Made by a program: the position numbers and the translations under genes | Notes under the pieces: model-generated | The model's database searches: none | What the model saw: only the letters and a program-made list of their open reading frames with translations | What the model was told of the DNA's origin: nothing | Assembly (NCBI RefSeq): GCF_036850765.1 | Contig: NC_089490.1 | Coordinates: 127,004,522 to 127,068,521 of the forward strand | Source: Saccopteryx bilineata | Lineage: Eukaryota; Chordata; Mammalia; Chiroptera; Emballonuridae | Length of the DNA: 64,000 nucleotides | Reading direction: 5' to 3' | Part shown: positions 37,885 through 49,502 of the stretch, piece after piece | Layout: each line of letters starts with the position of its first letter | Position numbering within the stretch: the first letter of the stretch is position 1

Positions 37885-38241
37885 CCAGACGGTGGTGCTG
37901 TGAACAGAGCACTGACCTGGGACACTGAGGGCCCAGGTTCGAAACCCCGAGGTCATTAGCTGGAGACATTCTCACCAGCTTGAGCGCAGGATCACCAGTT
38001 TGAGTGTGAGATCATAGACATGATCCCATGGTCGTTGGCCTGAGCCCAAAGATCTCTGGTTTGAGCCCAAAGGTCTCTAGCTTGAAGCCCAAGGCTGCAA
38101 CTCCCGCCCCACGTCAAGACACATGAGAAAGCAATTAATGAACAATTAAGGTGCCATAACTATGAGTTAATGCTTCTCATCTCTCTCCCTTCCTGTCTCT
38201 GTCCCTGTCTATTCCTTTCTCTCACACTTAAAAAAAAAAAA
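37885..38241 (+). mobile_element. Type B SINE
   Basis: Starts right after the target duplication of the type A copy, so the two inserted at or next to the same site. Confidence 0.86.
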
Positions 38242-38598
38242 GGCCCTGGCCAGTTGGCTCAGTGGTAGATCATCAGCCAGTGTGTGTATGTCCCAGGTTT
38301 GATTCCTGGTCAGGGCACACAAGAGAAGCAACCGTCTGCTTCTCTACCCTCCCCTTTCCCCCATTCTCTCTCTCTCTTCTACTCCCTCAGCCATGGCTCA
38401 GTAGGAGGAAGTTGGCCCCATGTGCTGAGGATGGCTCCATGGCCTCCACCTCAGGCAATAAGAGTTCAGTTGCTGAGCAACAGAGCAATGGCTCCAGATG
38501 GGCATAGCATTGCCCCCTGGTGGGCCTGCCAGGCGAATCCAGGTCTGGGCAATTGCAGGAGACTGTCTCCCCTCCTCTCATTAAAAAAAAAAAAAAAA
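38242..38598 (+). mobile_element. Old type A SINE
   Basis: Third SINE of a head-to-tail A-B-A cluster. Its body ends CTCTCATTAAAA. Confidence 0.86.
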
Positions 38599-38998
38599 TT
38601 GCCCCAAGAAATGAATATTAAAATATACATAACATTAAGTTTTCCCCCACCAACCAGTGGTTAAAAAAAAATAGTTTGCATTTGAAGTATTTTATTCTTG
38701 TAAAATTCCCCTGTAGAGAGCAACGGCACTCAAAACTATTTCACTTATTTTAGAGCTCCAGTCAATGTTCAATGGTCTCCAACTAAAATTGTAAAGTTTA
38801 GAGAGAAATGTTTTTGAACAGCACTGTAATTCTCCCCTCTTTCTTCCTCCCCTCCTCTACATAAATAAAGTCAAAGATAGCATTAACTAGGACAACGATT
38901 TTCACCTAGTATGCCACAAGAGACACATTGGTGTGCCACAAAATTTTTACTTATTTATTGGGTGTTACTAGTATGCCACAAGAATTTTTAAAACATCT

Positions 38999-39095
38999 GC
39001 CCGACCTGTGGTGGCGCAGTAGAAAAAGCACTGATCCTCTGGAATGATGAAGACACAACTTCAAAACCCCCAGCTTGCCCAATCAAGCAACTTCT
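38999..39095 (+). mobile_element. Type C SINE, 5' fragment
   Basis: Head only, cut off at CAATCAAGCAACTTCT by the next SINE. Confidence 0.8.
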
Positions 39096-39434
39096 GCCTG
39101 ACCAGGCAGTGGCGCAGTGAATAGAGTGTCAGACTGGGATGCCGAGGACCCAGGCTCAAGACCGAGGTCGCCAGCTTGAGCGTAGGCTCATCTGGCTTGA
39201 GCAAAAAAAAAAAAAGCTCACCACCTTGGACCCAAGGTCACTGGCTCAAGCAAGGTGTTACTCGGTCTGTTGAAGGCCTGCAGTCAAGGCACATATGAGA
39301 AGGCAATCAATGAATGAACAACCAAGATGTCACAACAAAAAAACTGATGATTGATGCTTCTCATCTCTCTCCATTCCTGTCTATCTGTCCCTATCCCTCT
39401 CTCTGACTCTCTCTCTGTCTCTAAAAAAAAAAAA
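39096..39434 (+). mobile_element. Type B SINE
   Basis: Full length with an internal A-run (about 39206-39217) in the body. Confidence 0.87.
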
Positions 39435-39435
39435 A

Positions 39436-39800
39436 GCCTTGGCCAGTTGGCTCAGTGGTAAAGCATCGCTCGGCATGTGGAAGTCCTTGGTTCAATTCCC
39501 GGCAAAGGCACACAGGAGAAGCGCCCATCTGCTTCTCCACCCTTCCCCCTCTCCTTCCTCTCTCTCTCTTCCCCTCCCACAGCCAAGGCTCCATTAGAGC
39601 AAAGTTGGCCCGGGCGCTGAGGACGGCTCCCTGGCCTCTGCCTCAGGTGCTAGAATGACTCCAGCCACGACGGAGCGACACCCCAGATAGGCAGAGCATC
39701 GCCCCCTGGTGGGTATGCCGAGTTGATCCTGGTCAGGCGCATGCGGGAGTCTGTGTGACTGCCTCCCCCCTTCTAACTTCGGGGGCGGAATGGGGAATTA
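39436..39800 (+). mobile_element. Type A SINE
   Basis: Full length. The head has a two-base deletion in GCATCGCTCGGCATG. Confidence 0.87.
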
Positions 39801-39864
39801 TAATAATAAAATAAGACATGCAATACCTGACTAGTTGGAGGCACTGACCTTTTTTCCCCTAGAT

Positions 39865-39951
39865 CAAGGGTCAGAAACCTTTTTGGCTGAGAGCCATGAA
39901 CGCCACATATTTTAAAATGTAATTCCGCGAGCCATAGGTTCCCGAACCCTG
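39865..39951. mobile_element. Miniature hAT, 87 bp, internally deleted
   Basis: Same family as 45823-46142. Ends CAAGGGTCAGAAACC and, inverted, CAGGGTTCGGGAACC. Perfect target duplication CCCTAGAT at 39857-39864 and 39952-39959. Confidence 0.9.
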
Positions 39952-40506
39952 CCCTAGATTGTCAAATAAAAAAATGACAACAGCCAAGACAATAATAGCT
40001 GGCCAGTGTGAATGAATCAAAATTATACCTATTTTGTCAGGCAGAAAATAGAATAAATTTGTCATATAATTTTAGTAGTAAGTGTGCCACGAGATGTGCA
40101 AGGTTGAAAAATCACTGAAGTAGCAAAAGAACTTTCAAAGATGCAAACAGGAAAAGTGTTTTCAAGAAAGCAAATGATTAAATAAATGTGAACAGGAATG
40201 TTTGAAGTTGACTCCTCTAGATGCTTCCCTCAGACAATGTTCAGTGCCAGCAAAATGCTGGTGACGAGAGAAACTGCCAGAGGCACAGATCAAGGCTTTA
40301 AAAAGTGATATCTGAGGGATTTAGACAATAATAAGGAGTTACAATTTTTTAACACTCATACATTATCTTGAAGAAAATGTCAGATTTCCAGATTGTACTA
40401 AAATTCCCTTCTCTCTAAAGGTCTACTATAAGGTTCAAGTACTTGATACTCCTACAAGAACCATTACTATTAATCTAAACACCTATGTTGACCAAAATGT
40501 TCTTTA

Positions 40507-40690
40507 TGGCCTGGCCTGTGGTGATGCAGTGGATAGTCAACCTGGACCTCTGAGGTCACTGGTTTGAAACCTTGCCTGGTCAAGGCACATACAACAAGCA
40601 ACTGATCAACTAAAATGAAACTATGAGTTGATACTTCTCATTCCTCTAACCTCGCTTCTCTTTGTAAAATCAAAAAATACAATTTTTTAA
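40507..40690 (+). mobile_element. Type C SINE
   Basis: Head to short CT-poor tail, moderately diverged. Confidence 0.83.
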
Positions 40691-40830
40691 AAAGGATGTT
40701 TTTTATTAAGGCAAGCTCCTACCCTTGGATGACAGGGAGTCAATAAAACTCTGAAATATCCAAGTGGTTCAAACATAGAGTACATTGTTTTCTGAACGCT
40801 GTGTGTTTTAATAAGCAAGGTTACGAGCCA

Positions 40831-40832
<2 letters not shown>

Positions 40833-40864
<32 letters not shown>

Positions 40865-41246
40865 CATTTTTCCGAAGCTAGAAACAGGGAGAGACAGTCA
40901 GACAGACTCCCGCATGCGCCCGACCGGAATCCACCGGCACGCCCACCATGGGGCGACGCTCTGCCCACCAGGGAGCGATGCTCTGCCCATCCTGGGCGTC
41001 GCCATGTTGCTACCAGAGCCACTGTAGCGCCTGGGGCAGAGGCCAAGGAGCCATCCCCAGCGCCCGGGCCATGTTTGCTCCAATGGAGCCTTGGCTGCGG
41101 GAGGGGAAGAGAGAGACAGAGAGGAAAGCGTGGCGGAGGGGTGGAGAAGCAAATGGGCGCTTCTCCTGTGTGCCCTGGCCGGGAATCGAACCCGGGTCCT
41201 CCGCACGCTAGGCCGACGCTCTACCGCTGAGCCAACCGGCCAGGGC
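40833..41246 (-). mobile_element. Type A SINE, young
   Basis: Near-consensus with a T-run of about 32 bases (A-tail). Flanks CCACATTTTTT / CCACACATTTTTT. Confidence 0.93.
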
Positions 41247-41252
41247 CACACA

Positions 41253-41372
41253 TTTTTTTAAGATTTTATTTTTATTCATTTTAGAGTGGGAGGGTTATAT
41301 AGAGAGAGAGAATGGGGGGAGGAGCAGGAAACATAAACTCCCGTATGTGCCTCAACCAAGCAAGCCCACAAG
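41253..41372 (-). mobile_element. Type C SINE, headless
   Basis: Antisense tail and body only, ending at CAAGCAAGCCCACAAG. Confidence 0.75.
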
Positions 41373-41465
41373 CCACTTTTTTTTAAATGAAAGATTATTA
41401 TTTCCTCTATTTTCCCACTCCAGGTCAATGAAGACACACTATTTTCTGAGTCTTTTTCATTTAGG

Positions 41466-41650
41466 ACATCTGCCTGACCTGTGGTGGCACAGTGGGTAAA
41501 GCATTGACCTAGAATGCTGAGGTCACTGGTTTGAAACCCAGGGATTGCCAGGTCAAGGCACGAGAAGCTACTGAGTTGATGCTTCCGCCTCTTCTCTCTC
41601 TCATTGCTTCTCTCTCTAAAAATCAATAAATTAAACCTAAAAAAAAAAAT
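41466..41650 (+). mobile_element. Type C SINE
   Basis: Full length, tail AAATCAATAAATTAAA. Confidence 0.87.
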
Positions 41651-41669
41651 TAAAACAAATTTTATTTAG

Positions 41670-42046
41670 GCCTGACCAGGTGGTGGCACAATAGATGAGA
41701 GCATTGACCTGGGACACTGAGAACACAAGTTCGACACCCCGAGGTCACCAGCTTGAGTATGGGCTCACCTGCTTGACTGTGGGATCAAAGACATGACTCC
41801 ATGGTCGCTGGCTTGAGCCCAAAGGTCGCTGGCTTGAAGCCCAAGGTCGCTAGCTTGAGCCTAAGGTTGCGAGCTTAAGCTTGAGGTCACTGGCTCAACT
41901 GGAACCCCCTGGTCAAGGCACGTATGAGAAAGCAATCAATGAACAACGAAGGTGCAGCAACTACAAGCTGGTGATTCTTATCTCTCTCTCTCTTCCTGTC
42001 TTTCTGTCCCTGGGGTCTCTCTCTTGCTAAACAAAAAAAAAAAAAA
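41670..42046 (+). mobile_element. Type B SINE, long variant
   Basis: Body with five tandem GCTTGAG-type units; flanks TTTATTTAGG on both sides. Confidence 0.88.
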
Positions 42047-42208
42047 ATTTTTTTATTTAGGACATCCATCTATATATTCCAAAACTCAGTGTGCCTCCAC
42101 TGGAATATATGGAGGTAAGGAGAAAAAGCTTTAAAAAGCCATGTGAATTTCTAAATTATTCTTGAAGATGTGAAGTTTGGAATTATTTTCTTTAATTTGG
42201 ATAAGTGT

Positions 42209-42392
42209 AGCCTTGCCAGGTAGCTCGGCTGATTAGAGCATTGTTCCAACATGTGAAGGTTGAAGGTTTGATCCCTGGTCAAAGTACATATAAGAATCAA
42301 CCAACGAACACATGAATAAGGAGAACAACAAATGATGTTTCTCTCTCTTACACTCTCCCTTTCTATTAAAAAAAAATTTTTTTTAATAAATT
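42209..42392 (+). mobile_element. Type D SINE
   Basis: VES-like copy with GGTTTGATCCC B box. Confidence 0.86.
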
Positions 42393-42450
42393 TGAGTAAG
42401 TGTATCCTATTTTTTTCTTATGAAAATAAATTCTATATAAAATGGGGAAG

Positions 42451-42834
42451 AGCCGGACCAGGTGGTGGCACAGTGGGCAGAGCATTGGACTGGGGTGCAG
42501 AGGATCCAGGTTTGAAACCCTGAGGTCACCAGCTTAAGTGCGTGCGGGCTCATCCGGCTTGAGCATGGGCTCACCAGCTTGAGCGCAGAGTCACTGGCTT
42601 GAACGTGGGATCATAGACATGACCCATGGTTGCTGGTTTGAGCAAAGGGTCACTGGTTCTGCTGTAGCCCCTCGGTCAAATCACATGTGAGAAAGCAATA
42701 TCAATGAACAACTAAGGAGCTGCAACAAAGAGCCACAACCAAGAATTGATGCTTCTCATCTCTCCCTTCCTGTCTGTCCCTATCTGTCTCTCTCTCTGTC
42801 ACAATAAATAAATAAGTAAATAAATAAATAAATA
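42451..42834 (+). mobile_element. Type B SINE
   Basis: Flanks AAAATGGGGAAG / AAAATGGGAAAGG; AAAT-repeat tail at about 42804-42834. Confidence 0.9.
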
Positions 42835-43293
42835 AAATGGGAAAGGAAAAAAAAACATGATGAAGAATGCTTACATCTACTGCCTGACAGAAAGAACAAA
42901 ACTGAAAAGCCTCTCTGGTGGGTGTTAGTTTAAAATAAAGGCCTAGAAACTATTCCTCTGTACCTAAGTGGATAATATCAGAATGTCTTCAACTGAAAGC
43001 CGCACAAGAATGTCTAGTTCATAAAGTACAAACAGTGCTACTATTGATAATGTGCTTAACAAGCACTGGAGCATCTGCATGTGCGTGTGTGTCTCTCTCT
43101 CTGGCACAAGGCCATTGAAATACCAGCTTAGACTGTTCATTTTACTGACTTTGTGTGCCAGAGTAATAATCCTGCATGGTTTACCAGAGAACCCCAGTTT
43201 CAACTTAACATCAAGTCTGCTATTTCTCACCTAAGTTGGACTTTTGAGAATGTTTTCTAGTTGAAAGAAATATCTGACATTGAGAACATCTAA

Positions 43294-43480
43294 CCTGGCC
43301 TGCGGTGATGCAGTGGATAGAGAGAGCATCACCCTGGGACGCTGAGGTCGCCAGTTTGAAATCCTGGGCTTGCCCAGTCAAGGCACATACAATATAAGCA
43401 ATGAACTGAAACAACTATGAGTTGCTACTTCTTACTTCTCCTGCTTCATAAAATCAATAAATAAAATCTTTAAAAAAGAG
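43294..43480 (+). mobile_element. Type C SINE
   Basis: A box widened by a GAGA insertion; GAGAACATCTAA flanks. Confidence 0.86.
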
Positions 43481-43984
43481 AGAACATCTAATAATGATAA
43501 AAGAAAATTAATTAGCAAAAGGAATGAGGGAGTAAGATATGTGGAGCAACTGTACAGTTGATAATGAAACCAGCTGCTTGGGTGTGAAAGATGATAACAG
43601 TAGGAAGAAATGTGGCCAGGCTGTCAAGAAGTACAGATATTTTAGCCAAAAATATCACTCATCAACCAGAGACTTCAGAATCCAAAGGGCCTGAGACCTG
43701 CTAAATAGAACTCTTCACTTTCTCCGCTCAATGCACTGAGAGTTAACCAGCTTCCAAACCTTCACTGCTCTCACTAAAGTCTTACTTCTTGAGACTACAT
43801 ACAGCTTGGCCTTTATTCCTCCCAGCTCTCACAGTGTGAGCTTCCTCTGATTTCCTCCTAACCAGAAATGTACAGCAGTACATTTCCCTTTGGGGGACCA
43901 ACCTGGCCTTCTGGCCAGACACATCTATCCTGGAATACAACTCTAAGCCCTAAATACAATTTCAAAGACCCCTTTATACTAAAG

Positions 43985-43987
<3 letters not shown>

Positions 43988-44027
<40 letters not shown>
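43988..44027. repeat. (TG)n microsatellite
   Basis: About 40 bp of pure TG at the tail of the following SINE. Confidence 0.95.
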
Positions 44028-44720
44028 CAGAAACAGAGAAAGAGAGAAAGGGAGAGAAATGAGAAGCTTCAATTCTTTGTTGCAGCACCTTAGTTGTTCA
44101 TTGATTGCTTTCTCATATGTGCCTTGACCAGGGAGCTACAACAGAGCGAGGGACTCCTTGCTCAAGCCAGCAACCTTGGGCTCAAGCTGGTGAGCCTTGC
44201 TCAAACCATGCTCAAGCCGGTGACCTCAGGGTTTTGAACCTGGGTCCTCCATGTCCCATGCTCAAGCCGGTGACCTCAGGGTTTTGAACCTGGGTCCTCC
44301 ATGTCCCAGTCTGACGCTCTATCCCAGGGGTCCCCAAACTTTTTACACAGGGGGCCAGTTCACTGTCCCTCAAACCGTTGGGAGGGCCGGACTATAAAAA
44401 AAACTATGAACAAATCCCTATGCACACTGCACATATCTTATTTTAAAGTAAAAAAACAAAACGGGAACAAATACAATATTTAAAATAAAAAACAAGTAAA
44501 TTTAAATCAAGAAACTGACCAGTATTTCAATGGGAACTATGGGCCTGCTTTTGGCTAATGAGATGGTCAATGTGCTCCTTTCATTGACCACCAATGAAAG
44601 AGGCGCCCCTTCCGGAAGTGCAGAGGTGGTCGGATAAATGGCCTCAGGGGGCCACATGTGGCCCGCGGGCCGTAGTTTGGGGACCCCTGCTCTATCCACT
44701 GCGCCACCGCCTTGTCAGGC
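44028..44720 (-). mobile_element. Type B SINE split by hAT
   Basis: Antisense copy interrupted at 44325-44689. Its body holds a 51-bp tandem duplication (44208-44258 and 44259-44309) not seen in other copies. Confidence 0.88.
44325..44689. mobile_element. hAT DNA transposon, 365 bp, inside SINE
   Basis: Perfect 16-bp terminal repeats CAGGGGTCCCCAAACT. Perfect target duplication CTCTATCC (44317 and 44690) inside the SINE tRNA-like head. Confidence 0.95.
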
Positions 44721-45247
44721 TAAAATAAAGTCTATTAAATCAGTGTCTACCTACTTCTGGCCTCAGGGGGGAAAAAAATGTTTTGCTCTCATACCTGCTT
44801 AAGTAGTTTCTTCTCTGGCACCTATAAAAAAATTATTATCATTAAATTACACTCCACTCATTTATTCTAATGGTAGTATTAGCTCCCCAATGTAGACTGG
44901 CCTTAACAATTTTAAGTACATATTTTCCTCCACCTTTCTTCAAAGCAAAGAAAAATTATGTGTAGACAGCCAACACATGCAACACGATTCTCCAGCCTCA
45001 AACATGCCTCCTTCTGCTCTTTGGAACCTGCTAAAATTTTAACTTGTAGCTTTCTCCTTTCATTATCCTGGCGTTTTAACAGATACTTGATTATTAGCAA
45101 TAAATGGGTTCAAAACAAACAAAAATTACTCATACAAGATGACCCACTAGCGACAGGCACAAAGACTGAACGCCCTAACTTCCCAACCTAAGTCTTCCTG
45201 ATAACTGGTATAGTTACACTGGTCTTAAATTAAAAGTAGAAGAGGAG

Positions 45248-45405
45248 GCCCTGGCCAGGCAGCTCAGTTGGTTACAGCATCATCCTCATACACCAAGGGC
45301 ACACAAAAGAACCAACCAATGAATGTATAAATAAGTGAAACAACAAAGTAATGTTTCTTTCTTCCTCTCTCTCTCTCCCTTCCTCTCTCGAAAAGCAATT
45401 AAAAA
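45248..45405 (+). mobile_element. Type D SINE
   Basis: Head lacks the B box (deleted around 45295). Confidence 0.83.
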
Positions 45406-45417
45406 AAAATTTTAAGT

Positions 45418-45556
45418 ACTCTGGCCGGATAGCTGGGTTGGTTAAAGCATTGTACCAAAGAGCAGAGGGTGCCAGTTTGATCTCCAGTCAGGGTACATAC
45501 AGGAACAGACTGATGTCTGTCTGTCACTCTCAAATCAATAAAACATTTTAAAATTT
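45418..45556 (+). mobile_element. Type D SINE
   Basis: Second type D copy just downstream of the first, tail AAATCAATAAAAC. Confidence 0.84.
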
Positions 45557-45822
45557 TTAAGTGGAAGCAGAATTAGACAATAAATACATTTTTATCATTC
45601 CTGGCCAACTCCTTTATATTCCATTCTGAATATAGCTTATAACACACATATGCTGTTTTATTTTATCAATGATATTCCTGATGACACCTGTAAGGCTCTT
45701 CTTTGTGACTCCAGGGGCCAATAAATGTGAATTATTCAATATATAGTGTGTTAAATTATTAAAAGAATAAATGGCATCCAGTGAGTGAGACAGGAGTATA
45801 GGTCTTCTAACTTCTTATATTC

Positions 45823-46142
45823 CAGGGGTCGGGAAGCTTTTTGGCTGAGAGAGTCATGAACACCACATATTTTAAAATGTAATTCCGTGAGAGCCATACA
45901 ACGACCCATGTACGTTATGCATTATCCAATAAAAATTTGGTGTTGTCCCGGAGGACAGCTGTGATTGGCTCCAGACACCCGCAACCATGAACATGAGCGG
46001 TAGGAAATGAATGGATTGTAATACATGAGAATGTTTTATATTTTTAATGTTATTATTTTTTTATTCAAGATTTGTCTGCGAGCCAGATGCAGCCATCAAA
46101 AGAGCCACATCTGGCTTGCAAGCCATAGGTTCCCGACCCTTG
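45823..46142. mobile_element. hAT DNA transposon, 320 bp
   Basis: Ends CAGGGGTCGGGAAGC and, inverted, CAAGGGTCGGGAACC. Perfect target duplication TTATATTC at 45815 and 46143. Confidence 0.94.
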
Positions 46143-47717
46143 TTATATTCTATACATTCAAATGCTGCCAGCCTTCTTTTCCAAAATATTTTATTCAAAC
46201 CAAAGCAACTTGGATGAGAAAGATGACAATATTAGGGTAAAAGCTCTCCTCTCTACAACAAACACTAAACTCTTTAAAGATGTCACTCTTTTTCCTCCTT
46301 ATTTAAGTACAAATTAAGAGATTTCACAACACTGTCTTCCACTCTCACCACACCAATATACAACTTTCAACCCTACAGGAGTACTAGATTGTCTTACTGC
46401 AAAGCTAAATAACTAAACTTTCAGCAAGTCAGGCCAGCATACTGCTAGAGTAAGCCATGCTCTTTTCTATAAATTCAGTTTCTCATTCTGCAACTAGTTC
46501 CCAATAAGGCTACATGTATAAAAAGTAGCTTCCTTGAGGAAGAGAATTCAAAGTTTCCATTAGAGCCTTCCAGATAGAACTTGAGAGGGACTTTGAGGTT
46601 CATTAGAAAAAGCATAAATCTGCTATCACACATTTGTATTTAGGCAAATGGTAAGGAGGCAGGAAATAAAGATGTCTTTGATTCCACAGCACCCACCCGA
46701 GCTCTTAGCATTAAGAGTAAAACAGAAAAGCTCTTACTTTGTGGTATCATTGTAACCTCTAACCTTCACATCACTGAGTCAAACTGAACCAAAGCTGCTT
46801 AGTAGCCCTATAAATATGTCATCTAAGGAACATCGCTGATTTCCTAACAGCGGAATCAGATGAGATTCATACCACGCTTCCCCATTCATTAACAAGAAGT
46901 GCTGCCAGGCTGCCCAGAAATTCCCCTCCGCAGTCCCAACCTGGCCATTCCGGAAACAGGAGAAATCAAGTGTGCTGCAATCATAGCCTTTTTGGTGTTG
47001 GATCCAAAATAAACTGTGCCTAGGCCCCCAAGGCTGTAAATACAATGTTATCCAATGAAAAACTAAACCAAAGAAGTTCTCAAGTTTAATTTACCCAACG
47101 CAGCTATCACAACAGACCTAGCATAGTGACGGTTTCCAACGTTATTTAATGATAAAATAAACACCCAGCATAAAACCTCTAGTCACAAGTAATTTATATT
47201 ATACACTCAGATCAATGTTAATGACAAGGGTTCACTGGCAATAGATTAACAGGATTCTGAGCAAAGGTTAAGTAATAAGATCAGAATTGTTAAGTTTAGA
47301 ATGTTTGAGACACATGTAGGAAATAGTTTAGAAATACTCTCACATGCCAGAACAGTTCTAAGCACTCCATATTAACTCATTTAATATTCACAATAACACT
47401 ATAAAACTGCTATTATTAATCCCTATTTTAAGTAGAAACAAAAGAACAAAGAGGCTAAGCCACTTACTCAAAGGTTTACACAGCCAAAATGCGGTGCAAA
47501 CTGTTAGGGCTTCAGATTCCACAGGAGTCAGGTAAACATATGGTCCCCTAGTTTCACCAACTATGGCCAGCTAGTTTCCGGAAGCCTATGTCCCCTTGTC
47601 TCTCCTCTCTCCTTCCATATAACTTTTGCTTTAACTTTCCACATTAAAGAGATGTCATATTCCTTTAATTTCATTACAGTCCTTTGCAAGCAGTGGACAA
47701 TATGAAAGTATCTTCAT

Positions 47718-47746
47718 TACACACACACAAACACACACACACACAG
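47718..47746. repeat. (CA)n microsatellite
   Basis: About 28 bp of CA repeats with one AAA interruption. Confidence 0.9.
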
Positions 47747-48518
47747 AGGAAACTCTCAAGCCCAGGTTCCTTGAATTCTCCCTAATGATGCTCTTTGAAA
47801 TAGTCTGATATATGAGGTAGGGTATTTGGGAAAAACAAATTGAAAAAGAGTCCAAAGGCGATATAACAAAACGTAAGCGATGGCTTTAAAATAGGTACAT
47901 GTGAAACCGAAGAGAGGAAGAGTGTCCTCCCCACTTAACACAGTATATGCGAAAAACAGGCCTAAAACCACTCTGCACACAAGTCCGCGGCGGCCTGCCC
48001 AGGCCCTCCACAAGGGCTGCTGGTCGGCTGCACAAAAATGAACTTCATGTAGAACTGGGCAGCCCAGGGAGCAGACGCAGCCCCACGGCTCCGCAATAAA
48101 AAGGAGGCCACCTGGACTTTGCCTGTACTCATCTGCCTTTTCCGCGTCGTGAAGCGGGTCACCGCACCCTCGACCACCGGCCCGCGCCGCCCCTCGTCCG
48201 GCCAGGAGCTCGGCCTTCCTCCCGGACTGCGGGGTGGGAGGGGCGAAGCCCCGCGAACTCTCGTGTTCCCTCCCCGCCCACTCGGAACCGTGCTGCCCGC
48301 GCCCTCTTCTCTCTCCGAGTTATAAGGCTCCGTCAGTCCGCGCGCCTCAGGGCCGCCGGGCCACACCGCCCTCGCAGCCTTGCGCCGCGCCCACGTGCCC
48401 TATTGCGCCGCGGGGCCATTTCCCAGGCCGGTCCTCGAGCCTACCTACGCCCTACCACCTCGTCTGGGGAGTACCGAGCACCCACTTGACCCCTGACCTC
48501 GCCTGCCTTTAACCTTAC

Positions 48519-48580
48519 CAGTTCCGCCGCCACTAAAGGAGTTGTCCCTGCGCCTGCGACTCCAAAACCCAGGAGCCAAC
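48519..48580 (-). other. SLC11A2: Candidate SLC11A2 noncoding exon 1B
   Basis: A consensus donor, AACTG|GTAAGG, at 48519/48518 on the minus strand lies 65-130 bp downstream of two CCAAT boxes in a CpG island, and no other good donor is placed so well. The start is unknown; 48580 is a guess. Exon 2 has no in-frame ATG before its own, so this exon would be purely 5'UTR. Confidence 0.55.
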
Positions 48581-48612
48581 GCCAAGCCCCCACAACCCCT
48601 GCACGCCCCACC

Positions 48613-48649
48613 ATTGGCCGACAGGACAGCAGCCGCACATTCCTATTGG
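48613..48649 (-). promoter_or_regulatory. Paired CCAAT boxes of SLC11A2 promoter
   Basis: Two minus-strand CCAAT motifs at 48617-48613 and 48649-48645 are 32 bp apart, the three-turn spacing typical of cooperative NF-Y sites. No TATA box is seen downstream, as expected for a CpG-island promoter. Confidence 0.65.
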
Positions 48650-49221
48650 CTCGATTTCCGTATTCCCGGTAGCGCCCGCGCGTTTGGCAGCCCGACTGCG
48701 AATCCCGAGGCTCCGCCCAGCGGGAGCTCATGCTGGGGGCGAGATCCCAGCGGCCTGGGCGGAGCCGCAGCCTACAAAGCAGGTGCCTGCTCCAGTCCAC
48801 CCACGGAGTGTACGTCTGGAGGCTGCCACCCCGAAGAGAGGTATGTTTCTTGCGATAGTTTTATGCGGTTTCACGTCAGCTACTGGCAGTCAAGCTTGTT
48901 CCTTCTGGAGACGTGGTTCGCCAAAGTACAGCTCCACCCTATAAAATATAGTAGCCACCTGCAGAGCCATTTCCTCTCGCCCCCAGAGCCACATTATCAT
49001 AGTATCTGTGCCCCACCAAGAGCACCCCACACCTGGGAGGAACTGCGAAATATCAACTAGTGCAGCCAGTTTGACCGCATTAGCTGTCCTACTCCCAAGC
49101 CTTGGTAATGAATTGTGTTCCTCCATCCTACCCAAAAGTTGCGCTTCTTTCCCCAAGCTTTATCTCCAACTACCCCAAAGCAATCCTACTCCATCCTCCG
49201 CCTCAACTTTACAATGTAGAG

Positions 49222-49502
49222 CAGCGATTTTCAACTTTTTCATCTCATGGCACACATAAGTTAATTACTAAAATTCTGCGACACACCAAAATAATATATA
49301 TAATTTTTTACCGATCTGACAAAAAATAGGTGTAATATTGATTCATCCACACGATGGCTATTGTTGTATTGGCTGTTGTCAGTTTTTTTGTTTTGTTTTG
49401 TTTTTTTACAATCCAAGGGAAAAGAGGTCAATGCCCCTGACTAAATAAGTCAAGTATTGCATGTTTTAAAAATTCTTACAGCACACTAGTTGAAAATCAC
49501 TG
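49222..49502. mobile_element. hAT DNA transposon, 281 bp, upstream of SLC11A2
   Basis: Ends CAGCGATTTTCAACTTT and, inverted, CAGTGATTTTCAACTAG. Flanking duplication is degraded (ATGTAGAG / CCCTACAG). Confidence 0.78.

Larger units (their letters stand above)
38893..40117. mobile_element. Old hAT element filled with SINEs
   Basis: Outer ends CAACGATTTTCACC and, inverted, CAGTGATTTTTCAACC. Degraded duplication AACTAGGA / AAGTAGCA. Repeated GTATGCCACAAGA segments resemble the family at 49222. It carries three SINEs and a smaller hAT. Confidence 0.65.
34524..48518 (-). other. SLC11A2 intron 1
   Basis: Fourteen kilobases between the candidate exon 1B and exon 2, heavily loaded with SINEs and hAT elements listed separately. 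Unique stretches without a feature: 35226-36889, 40118-40506, 42835-43293, 43481-43985, 44721-45247, 45557-45822 and 46143-47984. I recognise no coding exon in them, including the alternative coding exon 1A known in other mammals. Confidence 0.6.
47985..48800. promoter_or_regulatory. CpG island at SLC11A2 5' end
   Basis: GC-rich, CpG-rich block in otherwise AT-rich DNA, with GC boxes (GGGCGGAGC at about 48757; GGGAGGGGCG at about 48236) and a CACGTG E-box at 48392-48397 that also fits a hypoxia or USF/MYC site. It is the only CpG island in the window and is not repeat-derived. Confidence 0.85.

Noticed and set aside
46779..47045. 88-codon minus-strand frame in intron 1 as a coding exon 1A
   Set aside because: It does not match the known 1A N terminus and has no donor in the needed phase.
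47962..48512. Overlapping frames of 68-172 codons in the CpG island
   Set aside because: GC-rich DNA has few stops; no start context, splice pattern or protein similarity supports coding.
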